From positions 496,001 to 560,000 of the forward strand of contig NZ_JAXOFX010000001.1 of NCBI RefSeq assembly GCF_034427655.1: a stretch of DNA of 64,000 nt, written 5' to 3'. The translations under genes and the position numbers were made by a program. The DNA is from Robertmurraya_A mangrovi (GTDB lineage: Bacteria; Bacillota; Bacilli; Bacillales; Cytobacillaceae). The number at the start of each line of letters is the position of its first letter. Position 1 is the stretch's first letter. Below are positions 43,153 through 52,405 of this stretch, in pieces. The notes under the pieces are model-generated. The model was not told the DNA's origin. It searched no databases and saw only the letters and a list, made by a program, of their open reading frames with translations.

Positions 43153-45021
43153 GTGAGTACCTATACTCAGAAAAAAGGGTTTGGTGCGACGCTTTGGGAC
43201 TATTTAACAACAGTAGACCATAAAAAAATCGCCATCCTTTATCTAATAGCTGGTGGTATCTTCTTCGTCCTTGGTGGACTAGAAGCTATGTTTATCCGTA
43301 TTCAGCTTGCTGTACCGAACAATGATTTTGTAAGTGCTGGTTTATATAACGAAATTTTAACCATGCACGGTACAACAATGATATTCTTGGCAGCGATGCC
43401 TTTAGTGTTCGCATTTATGAATGCCGTTGTGCCTCTTCAAATTGGTGCACGTGACGTTGCATTCCCATTCCTAAACTCATTAGGATTTTGGTTATTTTTC
43501 TTTGGTGGTGTGTTCCTTAACCTTTCATGGTTCTTAGGTGGAGCACCTGACGCTGGTTGGACTTCTTATGCTTCTTTATCATTAGCATCTGAAGGTCACG
43601 GTATTGATTTCTATACGCTAGGATTGCAGATTTCCGGAGCGGGTACATTAATCGGTGGTATTAACTTCTTAGTTACAATCATAAATATGCGTACTCCTGG
43701 TATGACTTATATGCGTATGCCATTGTTTACTTGGTCATCGTTTGTAGTTTCTGCACTTATTCTATTTGCATTTCCTCCATTAACAGTTGGTCTTTTCTTA
43801 ATGATTTTCGATCGACTATTTGGAGCTAATTTCTTTGATGTAGCCAACGGTGGTAACACAATTATCTGGGAGCATTTATTCTGGATTTTTGGTCACCCTG
43901 AAGTTTATATCTTAATCTTACCTGCATTCGGTATCTTCTCTGAGATCTTTGCAACGTTCTCTAGAAAACGTCTGTTTGGTTACTCTTCAATGGTATTTGC
44001 AACTGTGTTAATCGGTTTCTTAGGATTCATGGTATGGGCTCACCACATGTTTACAACTGGTTTAGGTCCAATCGCTAACGCTATTTTTGCTGTTGCTACT
44101 ATGGCAATTGCAGTACCAACGGGTATTAAAATCTTTAACTGGTTATTTACGATGTGGGGTGGAAGTATCTCTTTCACAACTCCAATGTTGTATGCCATTG
44201 CATTCATTCCATCATTCGTAGCAGGTGGAGTAACTGGTATCATGAACGCAGCAGCTTCTGCTGACTATCAGTTCCATGATAGTTATTTCGTAGTAGCTCA
44301 CTTCCACTACGTTATCGTAGGTGGGGTAGTACTAGGATTATTAGCTGGAACTCACTTCTACTGGCCAAAAATGTTTGGAACAATGTTAAATGAATTCTTA
44401 GGTAAAATTACTTTCTGGTTATTCTTAATCGGTTTCCATTTAACATTCTTTATTCAACATTTCTTAGGATTAATGGGTATGCCACGTCGTATCTTTACAT
44501 TCTTACCAGGTCAAGGTTTAGAAACAGGTAATATGATTAGTACAGTTGGTGCATTCTTCATGGCTGTAGCAGTTGTTATCTTACTAATCAACGTTGTTAT
44601 TACTCAAGTTAAAAATGTTCAAGTTGGAAATGATCCTTGGGGTGATGGCCGTACACTTGAGTGGGCGATTCCTTCTCCACCTCCATTCTACAACTTTAAG
44701 CAACTTCCATTAGTTCGTGGTTTAGATGCTTACTGGTTAGAAAAAATGGAAGGTAAAAAAGGTATGACACCAGCTGAACCAATTGGTGACATTCATATGC
44801 CAAACTCTTCATTTATTCCATTTATGATTTCATTTGGACTATTTGTAGCTGCATTTGGTGCAATGTATCGTGTGGATTACTCTTGGGGCTTACCGGTATT
44901 AGTAATTGGTATGTTAATTACTATCCTGTCTATGGCGGTCCGTTCTGTTAAAGACGATCACGGATTCCATATTCACAAAGAAGATTTAATGAATGATGAT
45001 GATAAAGGGGGTAAGGCATAA
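43153..45021 (+). CDS. ctaD: caa3 cytochrome c oxidase subunit I
   Basis: Catalytic proton-pumping subunit with low-spin heme a, heme a3 and CuB. Heme a ligand in M-H-G-T-T-M; CuB ligands in G-H-P-E-V-Y (with the cross-linked Tyr) and the A-H-H-M-F pair; heme a3/a ligands in V-A-H-F-H-Y. The glutamate of G-H-P-E-V, part of the D-channel, is present. About 14 membrane helices in 622 residues. GTG start with AAAGGGAGG upstream. Stop overlaps the ctaE start by one base. Confidence 0.97.
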   Translation: MSTYTQKKGFGATLWDYLTTVDHKKIAILYLIAGGIFFVLGGLEAMFIRIQLAVPNNDFVSAGLYNEILTMHGTTMIFLAAMPLVFAFMNAVVPLQIGARDVAFPFLNSLGFWLFFFGGVFLNLSWFLGGAPDAGWTSYASLSLASEGHGIDFYTLGLQISGAGTLIGGINFLVTIINMRTPGMTYMRMPLFTWSSFVVSALILFAFPPLTVGLFLMIFDRLFGANFFDVANGGNTIIWEHLFWIFGHPEVYILILPAFGIFSEIFATFSRKRLFGYSSMVFATVLIGFLGFMVWAHHMFTTGLGPIANAIFAVATMAIAVPTGIKIFNWLFTMWGGSISFTTPMLYAIAFIPSFVAGGVTGIMNAAASADYQFHDSYFVVAHFHYVIVGGVVLGLLAGTHFYWPKMFGTMLNEFLGKITFWLFLIGFHLTFFIQHFLGLMGMPRRIFTFLPGQGLETGNMISTVGAFFMAVAVVILLINVVITQVKNVQVGNDPWGDGRTLEWAIPSPPPFYNFKQLPLVRGLDAYWLEKMEGKKGMTPAEPIGDIHMPNSSFIPFMISFGLFVAAFGAMYRVDYSWGLPVLVIGMLITILSMAVRSVKDDHGFHIHKEDLMNDDDKGGKA

Positions 45022-45650
45022 TGGCAGCTGAAGAAAAAATGACTTTAGAAACATGGCCAGCTTCGCCTGAAAAACAAACCCTCGAGGGAAAAAATAAATT
45101 TTTAGGTTTCTGGTTATTCTTAGGGGGAGAGACAGTTCTTTTCGCTTCTCTCTTTGCCACTTACCTTGCTTTAAAAGATAAAGTTCCTAGTGCAGAGCAC
45201 GCACTTGCTAAGGATTTATTTGAATTACCACTAGTATTTGTAGCAACAATGCTACTTTTAACAAGTTCATTAACAAGTGTTTATGCAATGTACCATATGA
45301 AGAACTTTAACTTTAAGAAAATGCAACTATGGTTAGGAATCACTGTTCTACTAGGATTAGCATTCTTATTGCTTGAAATTTATGAGTTTAATCACTATGT
45401 TCATGAATTTGGGCATACATTTACTAGTAGTGCCTTTGGTTCGGCATTCTATACATTAGTTGGATTCCATGGTGGTCACGTTGCTTTCGGTTTACTTTGG
45501 ATTACAACATTAATGATTCGTAATTCAAAAAGAGGATTAAACCTTTACAATGCTCCGAAGTTCTATGTTGCAAGCTTATACTGGCACTTCATTGACGTTG
45601 TTTGGGTATTCATCTTCACAGTAGTATATTTAATGGGAATGGTGGGATAA
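45021..45650 (+). CDS. ctaE: caa3 cytochrome c oxidase subunit III
   Basis: Membrane subunit III, 209 residues with five predicted helices, the short bacterial form. Landmarks: F-W-L-F-L-G-G-E-T near residue 32, and G-F-H-G-G-H-V-A-F-G near 150, and W-H-F-I-D-V-V-W-V-F near 190 toward the C-terminus. It starts in the TAATG overlap with ctaD and is followed after 4 bases by ctaF. Confidence 0.96.
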   Translation: MAAEEKMTLETWPASPEKQTLEGKNKFLGFWLFLGGETVLFASLFATYLALKDKVPSAEHALAKDLFELPLVFVATMLLLTSSLTSVYAMYHMKNFNFKKMQLWLGITVLLGLAFLLLEIYEFNHYVHEFGHTFTSSAFGSAFYTLVGFHGGHVAFGLLWITTLMIRNSKRGLNLYNAPKFYVASLYWHFIDVVWVFIFTVVYLMGMVG

Positions 45651-45654
45651 ACTG

Positions 45655-45990
45655 ATGGCGAGTCAACAAACGAACTCAGGTAACCCAAGAGTAGACATTG
45701 AATATCGTCGCAAAAAAAGTGCAGAGGAAATGAGACACCAAATTATCTCATTCGCTCTAATGATATTCTTAACACTTGTAGCATTCGTAGCTGTAGGATA
45801 TGAAGGATTTTCTAGCTGGTTCATTGTTCCTTTCATCTTGCTATTAGGATGTGTTCAAGTAGTTTTCCAATTGTATTATTTCATGCATATGAGTCATAAA
45901 GGGCACGAAGCTCCTGCTTTATTCCTATACTCTGGCTTATTAGTAGGATTAATTACAATTCTTGCTTTTGTAACAATTGTTTGGATCTAA
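45655..45990 (+). CDS. ctaF: caa3 cytochrome c oxidase subunit IV
   Basis: Small COX4-type subunit, 111 residues with three membrane helices after a charged N-terminus (I-E-Y-R-R-K-K-S-A-E-E-M). The motif Q-L-Y-Y-F-M-H-M-S-H-K is characteristic of prokaryotic subunit IV. It stabilises the oxidase core. Spaced 4 bases from ctaE. A terminator separates it from ctaG, so ctaG may be transcribed by readthrough or separately. Confidence 0.94.
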   Translation: MASQQTNSGNPRVDIEYRRKKSAEEMRHQIISFALMIFLTLVAFVAVGYEGFSSWFIVPFILLLGCVQVVFQLYYFMHMSHKGHEAPALFLYSGLLVGLITILAFVTIVWI

Positions 45991-45999
45991 TAACAAAGT

Positions 46000-46030
46000 A
46001 AAATCGGCTTTTTAAAAGCCGATTTTATTT
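46000..46030 (+). terminator. Terminator after ctaF
   Basis: AAAATCGGCTTTT / AAAAGCCGATTTT followed by ATTTTTG. Confidence 0.85.
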
Positions 46031-46229
46031 TTGTCATTTTATTGTTTATCCATTCTTATGGAGTTGTTATCACCGAAATAGTTAAGAAAATAAAGGAAGT
46101 TTTGTTTCATTGTTTACCTGCTTTTGATAGAGTATAATTAATAGAGAATGTTCAATCTTTATGTATGAACATATATTTACTGGGCAATAATTTTGACAAT
46201 GCCTTCATGATAAAAGAGGTGAACTATAT

Positions 46230-47144
46230 ATGTTATCACTAGATATTTTTGGATTTAAAGCTTTATGGAGTCCGTTCTTTTTTCTTTTATTGGTAGCTGT
46301 TTTAATTGGATATTTTCTATTAACGGTTACTTACCGTAATCGATTTAAGCATAGTGAACCTTTAACTAGAAAAGAAGCAATTATATTTACAATTACAATA
46401 CTTCTATTATATATAGTTAAAGGATCTCCCTTGGACTTAATGGGCCATATTACGTTTTATGCTCATATGACACAAATGGCTATTCTATATCTTGTTATTC
46501 CTCCTTTATTAATAGTGGGGATTCCACAGTGGGTTTGGAGAACCGTTTTAAGTAAGCCAGTAATAAAAAGGGTTTTTAACTTTCTAACGATGCCCTTAAT
46601 TGCATTAATTTTATTCAATGGAGTATTCTCTATTTACCATATTCCTGATGTATTTGATGTCATTAAGGTGGATATGTGGTTGCATGCTATATATACTAGT
46701 TTGATTTTCATTCTTGCTATATGTATGTGGTGGCCACTTGTGAATACACTTGAGGAATACCAGACTTTAAGTGGATTAAAAAAAGTAGGGTATATATTTG
46801 CTGATGGAATTCTTTTAACCCCGGCATGTGCCCTTATCATATTTGCAGATACTCCTATGTATGCTACATTCTCAGATCCACGTGCATGGATGCAAGCCCT
46901 TGAGCTTTGTGTGTCTCCATCGATGTTAGCTACATTAGATTTAAGTGGTCCTGAAATGTTTAATTCGATGTCTTTACTCCATGATCAACAACTTGGTGGA
47001 GTACTGATGAAAATCATTCAGGAGATTGTGTATGGATATGTATTAGCGCAAATCTTTTTTAGTTGGTATCGTAAAGAACAAAGAGATAGTGAAAAAGTTG
47101 ATAAAGAGGCACTAAATCAATCAAATCCTCAATTTGTAAAATAA
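46230..47144 (+). CDS. ctaG: Cytochrome c oxidase assembly factor CtaG
   Basis: Seven-helix membrane protein (caa3_CtaG family), 304 residues, needed for CuB insertion into subunit I in Bacillus. Landmarks: M-G-H-I-T-F-Y-A-H-M near residue 75 and N-G-V-F-S-I-Y-H-I-P-D near 130, histidines probably binding copper, and W-W-P-L-V-N near 173. AGAGGTG precedes the ATG. It lies 239 bases after ctaF with a terminator between. Unrelated to the CtaG/Cox11 of proteobacteria. Confidence 0.94.
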   Translation: MLSLDIFGFKALWSPFFFLLLVAVLIGYFLLTVTYRNRFKHSEPLTRKEAIIFTITILLLYIVKGSPLDLMGHITFYAHMTQMAILYLVIPPLLIVGIPQWVWRTVLSKPVIKRVFNFLTMPLIALILFNGVFSIYHIPDVFDVIKVDMWLHAIYTSLIFILAICMWWPLVNTLEEYQTLSGLKKVGYIFADGILLTPACALIIFADTPMYATFSDPRAWMQALELCVSPSMLATLDLSGPEMFNSMSLLHDQQLGGVLMKIIQEIVYGYVLAQIFFSWYRKEQRDSEKVDKEALNQSNPQFVK

Positions 47145-47170
47145 AAGCATCGGAAAACGATGCTTTTTTA
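47143..47170 (+). terminator. Terminator after ctaG
   Basis: AAAAGCATCG / CGATGCTTTT with six-base loop and T-run, overlapping the stop codon. Confidence 0.83.
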
Positions 47171-47353
47171 TTTGATACTCACTATTTTCATGTTAATTAT
47201 GTCTAATTAAGTAACTTTCCTTAAACAACTAGTTTGCGTGTTGAAAAATAAGACTATGTCTACTAAAATTAAAAATGTGTGATTAATGAACAAACTTAGT
47301 TTAATGAACAAACATTAGAACGATGAGAACTTTTGCACAGAGAGGAAGACACT

Positions 47354-47821
47354 ATGGAATATTCATTACCAGTACTACCAACGATAAGTACTACATTTAT
47401 AGTTCTTAGCGCTATAACTGTTGCTATTGGTTGGTGGCAAATTAAGCAGAGAAAAATAGAAGCGCATAAAAAGACCATGTTTCTAGCGGCTATTTTTGCT
47501 ATTATCTTCTTTATCATTTATGCTTCAAGAACCATCTTTGTCGGAAATACAGCTTTTGGTGGACCAGAGGATATTAAGATTTACTATACTTTATTCTTAG
47601 TCTTTCATATCATACTTGCCACAACGGGAGCAGTGTTTGGAATTGTAACTCTTTTAACAGGATACAATAATAAATTGGCCAAACATAGAAAGTTAGGTCC
47701 CATTACGAGCATTATCTGGTTTTTTACAGCTATAACTGGTGTAGCCGTTTATTTGCTTTTATATGTTTTCTACCATGGTGGAGAAACAACTTCAGTCATC
47801 AAAGCAATCTTAGGATTTTAA
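47354..47821 (+). CDS. DUF420 membrane protein (YozB-like)
   Basis: 155 residues with four hydrophobic segments (about 10-30, 42-62, 82-104 and 122-145). The pattern R-K-I-E-A-H-K-K-T-M-F after helix one, and the H-R-K-L-G-P-I-T segment, are typical of DUF420 proteins, often found next to cta genes and suspected in copper handling or oxidase assembly. The ATG at 47354 has AGAGGAAG upstream; the earlier in-frame TTG at 47333 does not. The conserved histidines could bind heme or metal. Confidence 0.83.
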   Translation: MEYSLPVLPTISTTFIVLSAITVAIGWWQIKQRKIEAHKKTMFLAAIFAIIFFIIYASRTIFVGNTAFGGPEDIKIYYTLFLVFHIILATTGAVFGIVTLLTGYNNKLAKHRKLGPITSIIWFFTAITGVAVYLLLYVFYHGGETTSVIKAILGF

Positions 47822-47824
47822 TGT

Positions 47825-47854
47825 AAACCGTCACTAAACGAGTGACGGTTTTTT
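47825..47854 (+). terminator. Terminator after the DUF420 gene
   Basis: AAACCGTCACT / AGTGACGGTTT with five-base loop and TTTTTT tail. Confidence 0.88.
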
Positions 47855-47881
47855 GCTTGAAAAATAAAGGGCTACTATAAT
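47853..47881 (+). promoter_or_regulatory. SigA-type promoter of the Eis-like gene
   Basis: TTGCTT, exactly 17 bases, TATAAT, starting at the T-run of the preceding terminator. Confidence 0.65.
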
Positions 47882-47955
47882 AGTCTTAAATAAAGGGGTT
47901 ATTGGATGGAATAAAGAATATAAGTAACAGAAATAGTTTTAAGGGAGAAAGAGAT

Positions 47956-49128
47956 ATGGAAATTAAAAAATTGACCGAAAAAGATTATTTAGAATCGATG
48001 AATTTGTCTATGTATGCCTTTCAATATGAAGTGCCAGAGGCGGATATTCCAAAGCGAAAGGAAACGCTTAAAGAACATAATGTATTGTGTATATGGGATG
48101 ATGAACAACTTGCTGCAAAGCTACATATTTTACCGCTATCTGTTTATGTACAGGGTCAGGAGTGGAAGATGGGAGGGGTAGCTGGTGTTGCTACTTATCC
48201 AGAGTATAGAAGAAGAGGCTTTGTGAAATCTCTCATCCTAGAATCTTTGAAAGAAATGAGAGAAGCAAAACAAATTATTTCTTTATTACATCCATTTGAT
48301 ATCGGTTTTTATAGAAAATTTGGATGGGAAATCATGTCCGATTATAAGAAGTCGACGATTGAAAAGTTGGATCTAAAAAAAGTAGGAGAAGTGTCTGGAG
48401 TAGTAAAGAGATTTACGAAGGAAAAGCACACCTCTCAAATTGAGGACATATATAAGGAGTTTGCAAAGCAGTATTCTGGAACACTTGTTAGAACGACTAA
48501 ATGGTGGCTTAATCACGTCTATCATAATCAACAGGTAGCAGTATACTTTAATGAGCAAGGGCATGGAAAAGGCTACATTGTCTATAGTTTAAAAGACAAT
48601 GTTATGGATATACAAGAAGTGGTAACATTGAATCATGAAGCTGAAAAGGGTTTATGGAATTTTATTTGTCAGCATGATTCTATGGTTGATAAAGTGAATA
48701 TAATCACTTCCATTCACACAAACTTCCCATACTATTTAAACCAGCCGAAAGTAAAAATGGAAGTTTACCCTTATTTTATGGCTCGGATTGTGGATGTTGA
48801 GAGATGCTTAGAGTTATTTACATTCAATTCGACTGATAAGGATGTATTTCTCCATGTAGATGATTCATTCTCTCCATGGAATAACGGTACATACCAAATT
48901 TCTAGTACTGGGGTTAAAGTTTTTAAGAACAAACCAGGTAGTCAGTGTACTAATCCACCTAAAGTAGGAATACATCTAAATATAAATGCTTTAACAGCCA
49001 TTTTACTAGGCTACAAGCGACCACAAGAGTTATTTTATCTTGAAGAGATCTCAGGACGTACTGAAGACATTGAAGCATTAGAAAGCCTAGTTCCAAATCA
49101 AAAATCATTTTTCTATGATTTCTTTTAA
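47956..49128 (+). CDS. Eis-like GNAT acetyltransferase
   Basis: 390 residues with Eis architecture: an N-terminal GNAT domain (acetyl-CoA loop Y-R-R-R-G-F-V-K near residue 80), a second divergent GNAT domain and a C-terminal SCP2-like domain. The chain ends in aromatic residues F-F-Y-D-F-F, and in Eis the terminal carboxylate is the catalytic base. Eis enzymes acetylate several amines of aminoglycosides or protein lysines; the native role in Bacilli is unknown. The ATG at 47956 has AAGGGAGAAAG upstream. Own promoter and terminator. Confidence 0.85.
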   Translation: MEIKKLTEKDYLESMNLSMYAFQYEVPEADIPKRKETLKEHNVLCIWDDEQLAAKLHILPLSVYVQGQEWKMGGVAGVATYPEYRRRGFVKSLILESLKEMREAKQIISLLHPFDIGFYRKFGWEIMSDYKKSTIEKLDLKKVGEVSGVVKRFTKEKHTSQIEDIYKEFAKQYSGTLVRTTKWWLNHVYHNQQVAVYFNEQGHGKGYIVYSLKDNVMDIQEVVTLNHEAEKGLWNFICQHDSMVDKVNIITSIHTNFPYYLNQPKVKMEVYPYFMARIVDVERCLELFTFNSTDKDVFLHVDDSFSPWNNGTYQISSTGVKVFKNKPGSQCTNPPKVGIHLNINALTAILLGYKRPQELFYLEEISGRTEDIEALESLVPNQKSFFYDFF

Positions 49129-49140
49129 AGGAGACAAATT

Positions 49141-49181
49141 AAAAAGGTGAACCACTTTTATTAAAAGGGTTCACCTTTTTT
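49141..49181. terminator. Bidirectional terminator between Eis-like and AI-2E genes
   Basis: AAAAAGGTGAACC / GGTTCACCTTTTT around a 14-base loop. Confidence 0.85.
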
Positions 49182-49217
49182 CAATAGAGAGCAAATCGAC
49201 TCAAAATGTACAGTTGC

Positions 49218-50276
49218 TTACAACTTAAAGTTTAATTTTATAATCCCTGCTTCTTTCGCTGAGTTAAAGGCGATTAAGATTAGTGGTCCAATAATGAATC
49301 CTAGTATTCCAAATAATTTTAAGCCTAAATACATGGCGATTAATGTTGAAAGTGGTGATAAGCCAATATGACTTCCCATCACTTTAGGTTCAACTGTACG
49401 TCTAATAATTAAAAGAATTGCTGCTAAGATAGCCAGCTGCGTACCTAGAGCGACATTTCCAATAATTAAATGGAAGAGCGCCCAAGGTCCTAATATGACG
49501 ATGGAACCGATTATAGGTATAAAATCAATTAGCCATAAGATAAGGGCCATAACCAATGCTATTTCCGGAGTAATAAATAATAGACCAATAAATGATACGA
49601 GAAAAATAATGACACTAACTAGAAACTGAGCTTTAAAGAAACCAAATATAACGTACGAAAGTCGAGACGTCATAAAGTGCACTTTATCAGCCGTTTTCTC
49701 TGTTAAATGATTGTATAATCCGTCTCGCAGTCTCGGTAAATCTATTAAGAATAGAAATAACGCAATCAAGTATACCAAAAAGCTGACTAAATAATTCGGG
49801 ATATTCGTTAAAAATGCTTTTAAGTTATCTATATTTACATAAGCGACAAGGTCATCTTTTGTTTTATTCAAAAATGATTGAACTTGGTTACTAATTTCAT
49901 CAACAAACTCAGCAGGTAAATCCTTAGCCGCATTTGTTAAGTTCTCTTCTGCATCTAACCAGGCGTGGGTAATTTCATTAATATATTGCGGTGAATTTTC
50001 AACAATCTTAATGGCTTCTGCAACTACTTTTGTCGTAATGAAATATCCAGATAAGCCAATGAAGAAGACAAATGTTAAAAATACAATTAATACCGACAAC
50101 TGTCTATTTATTTTTGCCTTATCTTGAAGGAGCATGACAAGTGGATGCAAAAATAATGCTGTTATAAAGGCAACTATTAAAGGTACAGATACCGGTAATA
50201 TGATGTAAGCAAGTAGAGCTAACAAAACAACCACTAATGTGATAATAAAGAACCTCTTAGAGAAGAATGTGGACAA
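49218..50276 (-). CDS. AI-2E-family membrane transporter
   Basis: 352 residues with about eight helices: an N-terminal hairpin (10-60), a long extracytoplasmic region (about 80-150) and a C-terminal bundle with the family motif I-D-F-I-P-I-I-G-S and a G-S-H-I-G-L-S-P-L-S-T-L loop. The family includes sporulation YtvI and sodium/proton or metabolite exporters; the AI-2 name is not proof of substrate. TTG start behind AAAGGAG. Which B. subtilis paralogue it matches (YrrI, YueF, YubA, YtvI) I cannot tell. Confidence 0.83.
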   Translation of the reverse strand: MSTFFSKRFFIITLVVVLLALLAYIILPVSVPLIVAFITALFLHPLVMLLQDKAKINRQLSVLIVFLTFVFFIGLSGYFITTKVVAEAIKIVENSPQYINEITHAWLDAEENLTNAAKDLPAEFVDEISNQVQSFLNKTKDDLVAYVNIDNLKAFLTNIPNYLVSFLVYLIALFLFLIDLPRLRDGLYNHLTEKTADKVHFMTSRLSYVIFGFFKAQFLVSVIIFLVSFIGLLFITPEIALVMALILWLIDFIPIIGSIVILGPWALFHLIIGNVALGTQLAILAAILLIIRRTVEPKVMGSHIGLSPLSTLIAMYLGLKLFGILGFIIGPLILIAFNSAKEAGIIKLNFKL

Positions 50277-50582
50277 AGTGGGACTCCTTTCTTATGACAA
50301 AAATTAAGCGAAATCTTTATAGGTTTACAATGTCTATATGTACTTTTTTTATATAAAGTTCGATTACCAAAATAAGTTAATTTTATCTTCCTAAAATCAT
50401 TAACAATTAAATTATATTATGCATTTAATGTAATAAACAACAAAAATCCATTATTGTAAGATATTTATTTGTTTATTGTTTTAAAAGTAAGCATCTTAAT
50501 TTAGATTTTCTTTATATATTCCATTCAAATACATTTTTAAAGTATTACTAATATAGATTAATTGATGAAAGTGGTGAGCCAT
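50277..50582. other. Divergent intergenic region
   Basis: About 300 very AT-rich bases between the AI-2E gene and the Asp23-like gene. No gene or clear operator seen. Confidence 0.35.
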
Positions 50583-50933
50583 ATGAGTAAGGGGCACATT
50601 TCAAGTGAGAAGGAATTAGCCTTAAACAATGTGATTACTGCCATCATAGAATCTAATGTTTCAGAACATGGGGAAATAATCATTTACAAATATAAAAATG
50701 ATCTCTTAGCGACTCTTCTCAAAAAAAGGTCTGTCGTTAAAAACGGCGTAAACATTAAAATATTTGATGATAAAGATGTGCTTATTCAACTAAATTTAAT
50801 GATACAAAAGGGTTATAACATGATTAAAAAAATTGAACGCTTACAAAAAACGATTCAAGAAGAAATACAATTATTAACAGGTTTAACAGTTAGACAGATT
50901 AATGTTACCTTGTTAGATGTGTTTACTAAATAA
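50583..50933 (+). CDS. Asp23/Gls24-like small protein
   Basis: 116-residue soluble protein. The C-terminal segment V-R-Q-I-N-V-T-L-L-D-V resembles the end of Asp23/Gls24 (DUF322) proteins, which are stress-linked or membrane-associated scaffold proteins, but the family's N-terminal signature is weak, so the call is tentative. The ATG at 50583 follows AAAGTGGTGAG; an earlier in-frame ATG at 50562 lacks a site. Monocistronic with strong terminator. Confidence 0.5.
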   Translation: MSKGHISSEKELALNNVITAIIESNVSEHGEIIIYKYKNDLLATLLKKRSVVKNGVNIKIFDDKDVLIQLNLMIQKGYNMIKKIERLQKTIQEEIQLLTGLTVRQINVTLLDVFTK

Positions 50934-50941
50934 AAGCAAAG

Positions 50942-50967
50942 AAAAAGACGCTATTTGCGTCTTTTTT
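50942..50967. terminator. Bidirectional terminator
   Basis: AAAAAGACGC / GCGTCTTTTT between convergent genes. Confidence 0.87.
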
Positions 50968-50979
50968 CTGTTATTACGA

Positions 50980-51339
50980 TTAGTTAGCAAATTTCTCAAT
51001 CTCAGCTTTTACATCAGTTAAGATTTTTTCACATTGGCTTACTAGAGTTTTAGGGAAAGATTCTCCTTCACCATATTCAATTCCATGTGGATAATAATGT
51101 TTGCCTAATAGTGGAGTTAATAATTGGATCACAGCTTTGTGTGCACCAACATCTCCTTCTACTGCATATCCTTGAACTCGAAGGTAGAATACTCCTTCCT
51201 TTAATTCAAATTTACGGTCATATGTAACTCTTTCATAATCCCATTGTCCTTCACGAACTAAACCATGCTCTAACATAACTTCATCTAAACGGCTTAAATC
51301 CGCTTTTAATTTGTCTAATCCAGTATTACCGAACTTCAT
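50980..51339 (-). CDS. YugN-like family protein
   Basis: 119-residue soluble protein. The pattern G-Q-W-D-Y-E-R-V-T-Y-D-R-K-F, F-Y-L-R-V-Q-G-Y-A-V-E-G-D-V and G-K-H-Y-Y-P-H-G-I-E-Y-G is that of the YugN family, conserved in Bacilli with no known function. AGGAGGG precedes the ATG. B. subtilis yugN lies elsewhere, so this is a paralogue or a rearrangement. Confidence 0.78.
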   Translation of the reverse strand: MKFGNTGLDKLKADLSRLDEVMLEHGLVREGQWDYERVTYDRKFELKEGVFYLRVQGYAVEGDVGAHKAVIQLLTPLLGKHYYPHGIEYGEGESFPKTLVSQCEKILTDVKAEIEKFAN

Positions 51340-51761
51340 AATATTCCCTCCTACTACAAATACATCTTAAGTGTCTGAAAGCGTTATATCAGACATTTTA
51401 AGCAAGTTTAACTCAAGTTTAATAATAGTAGAAAAGTGTTAAAGTTGCAATGACAACGTAAAAGAAAACACAGTTCCTTCACAATTTATGATGAAAAAAG
51501 GCTCTTTTCTAAAACTTTGTTGCTACTCACATATTTAAATTTTTCTATAAAGTATACGTGTTATATTGGGCTAAAAAGTTATCTGGTTTAGAAAAAGCCT
51601 TACCATCTAAATTTGTAGCACTCCTTAACTAATTAAGGGTAAAAATCGGCTTTTGGATTTTTACAATAACAACAATCAAGGAAAACAGCCAAAAAAATGA
51701 ATTATTTTTTTATTGTTATTGGGGAAACTAGCTTGGAAATAGTTTGGAAGGAGATTTAAGG
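51340..51761. other. Upstream region of the LysM-CAP gene
   Basis: About 420 AT-rich bases. A perfect inverted repeat GTAAAAATC / GATTTTTAC (51639-51664, eight-base loop) lies about 100 bases before the start codon and may be an operator or RNA hairpin. No gene supported. Confidence 0.4.
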
Positions 51762-52394
51762 ATGTCTTTTTGGAGAGTAATCATTATTTTTCTTTGTACT
51801 TTTGTATGTTTATTCGGTAAGGCAACAGCTTCTATTTCTTCTATCTACCATGTGAAAAAAGGAGACACTCTTTGGAATATTTCTTCTTCATTAAATTTAG
51901 ATTTTAAAGATTTATTGGATGTTAACCCACAACTTGAAAATCCAGATATTATTTTTCCTGGTGATGAAATAAACATTCCTAGAAAAAAAGAAAATAAATC
52001 TCGTTTTATCGGTAAAACACAGAGTATAATCTTTGAGTATGCCAACGAGAAAAGAATAAAGGCGGGACTAACACCTCTCATATTAGATGACGAATTATCG
52101 AAAGCTGCAGTATTAAAGGCAGAGGATATGAGAAAAAATGAGTATGTTGCACATAATTCTCCAACTTATGGGAATCCTACAGTTATGTTAGAGGCTTTAC
52201 ATATTCCGTTCCAAACAGTTAAAGAAAATATTGGTGCTGGGCAGAAGTCTGAACAGGAAGTTTTTCATGCCTGGATGAATTCCATCATTCAACGTGAAAA
52301 TCTTTTAGACAAAGAGGCTACACACATTGGAATTGGATATGCTGAAGGTGGATTGCATGGACATTATTGGACAACCTTCATAATTAAAAGGTAG
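51762..52394 (+). CDS. Secreted LysM plus CAP-domain cell-wall protein
   Basis: 210 residues: signal peptide (1-24), one LysM domain (about 27-72, starting Y-H-V-K-K-G-D-T-L-W-N-I and ending P-G-D-E-I-N-I-P), a short basic linker and a CAP/SCP domain (about 80-210) with H-N-S-P-T, K-E-N-I-G-A-G, H-A-W-M-N-S and H-I-G-I-G-Y. The LysM binds peptidoglycan; bacterial CAP proteins of the YkwD type are wall- or spore-associated with unclear activity. AAGGAGA precedes the ATG. 11 bases before ylbB, so probably one transcript with it. Confidence 0.87.
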   Translation: MSFWRVIIIFLCTFVCLFGKATASISSIYHVKKGDTLWNISSSLNLDFKDLLDVNPQLENPDIIFPGDEINIPRKKENKSRFIGKTQSIIFEYANEKRIKAGLTPLILDDELSKAAVLKAEDMRKNEYVAHNSPTYGNPTVMLEALHIPFQTVKENIGAGQKSEQEVFHAWMNSIIQRENLLDKEATHIGIGYAEGGLHGHYWTTFIIKR

Positions 52395-52405
52395 GAGGAG
52401 TAATA

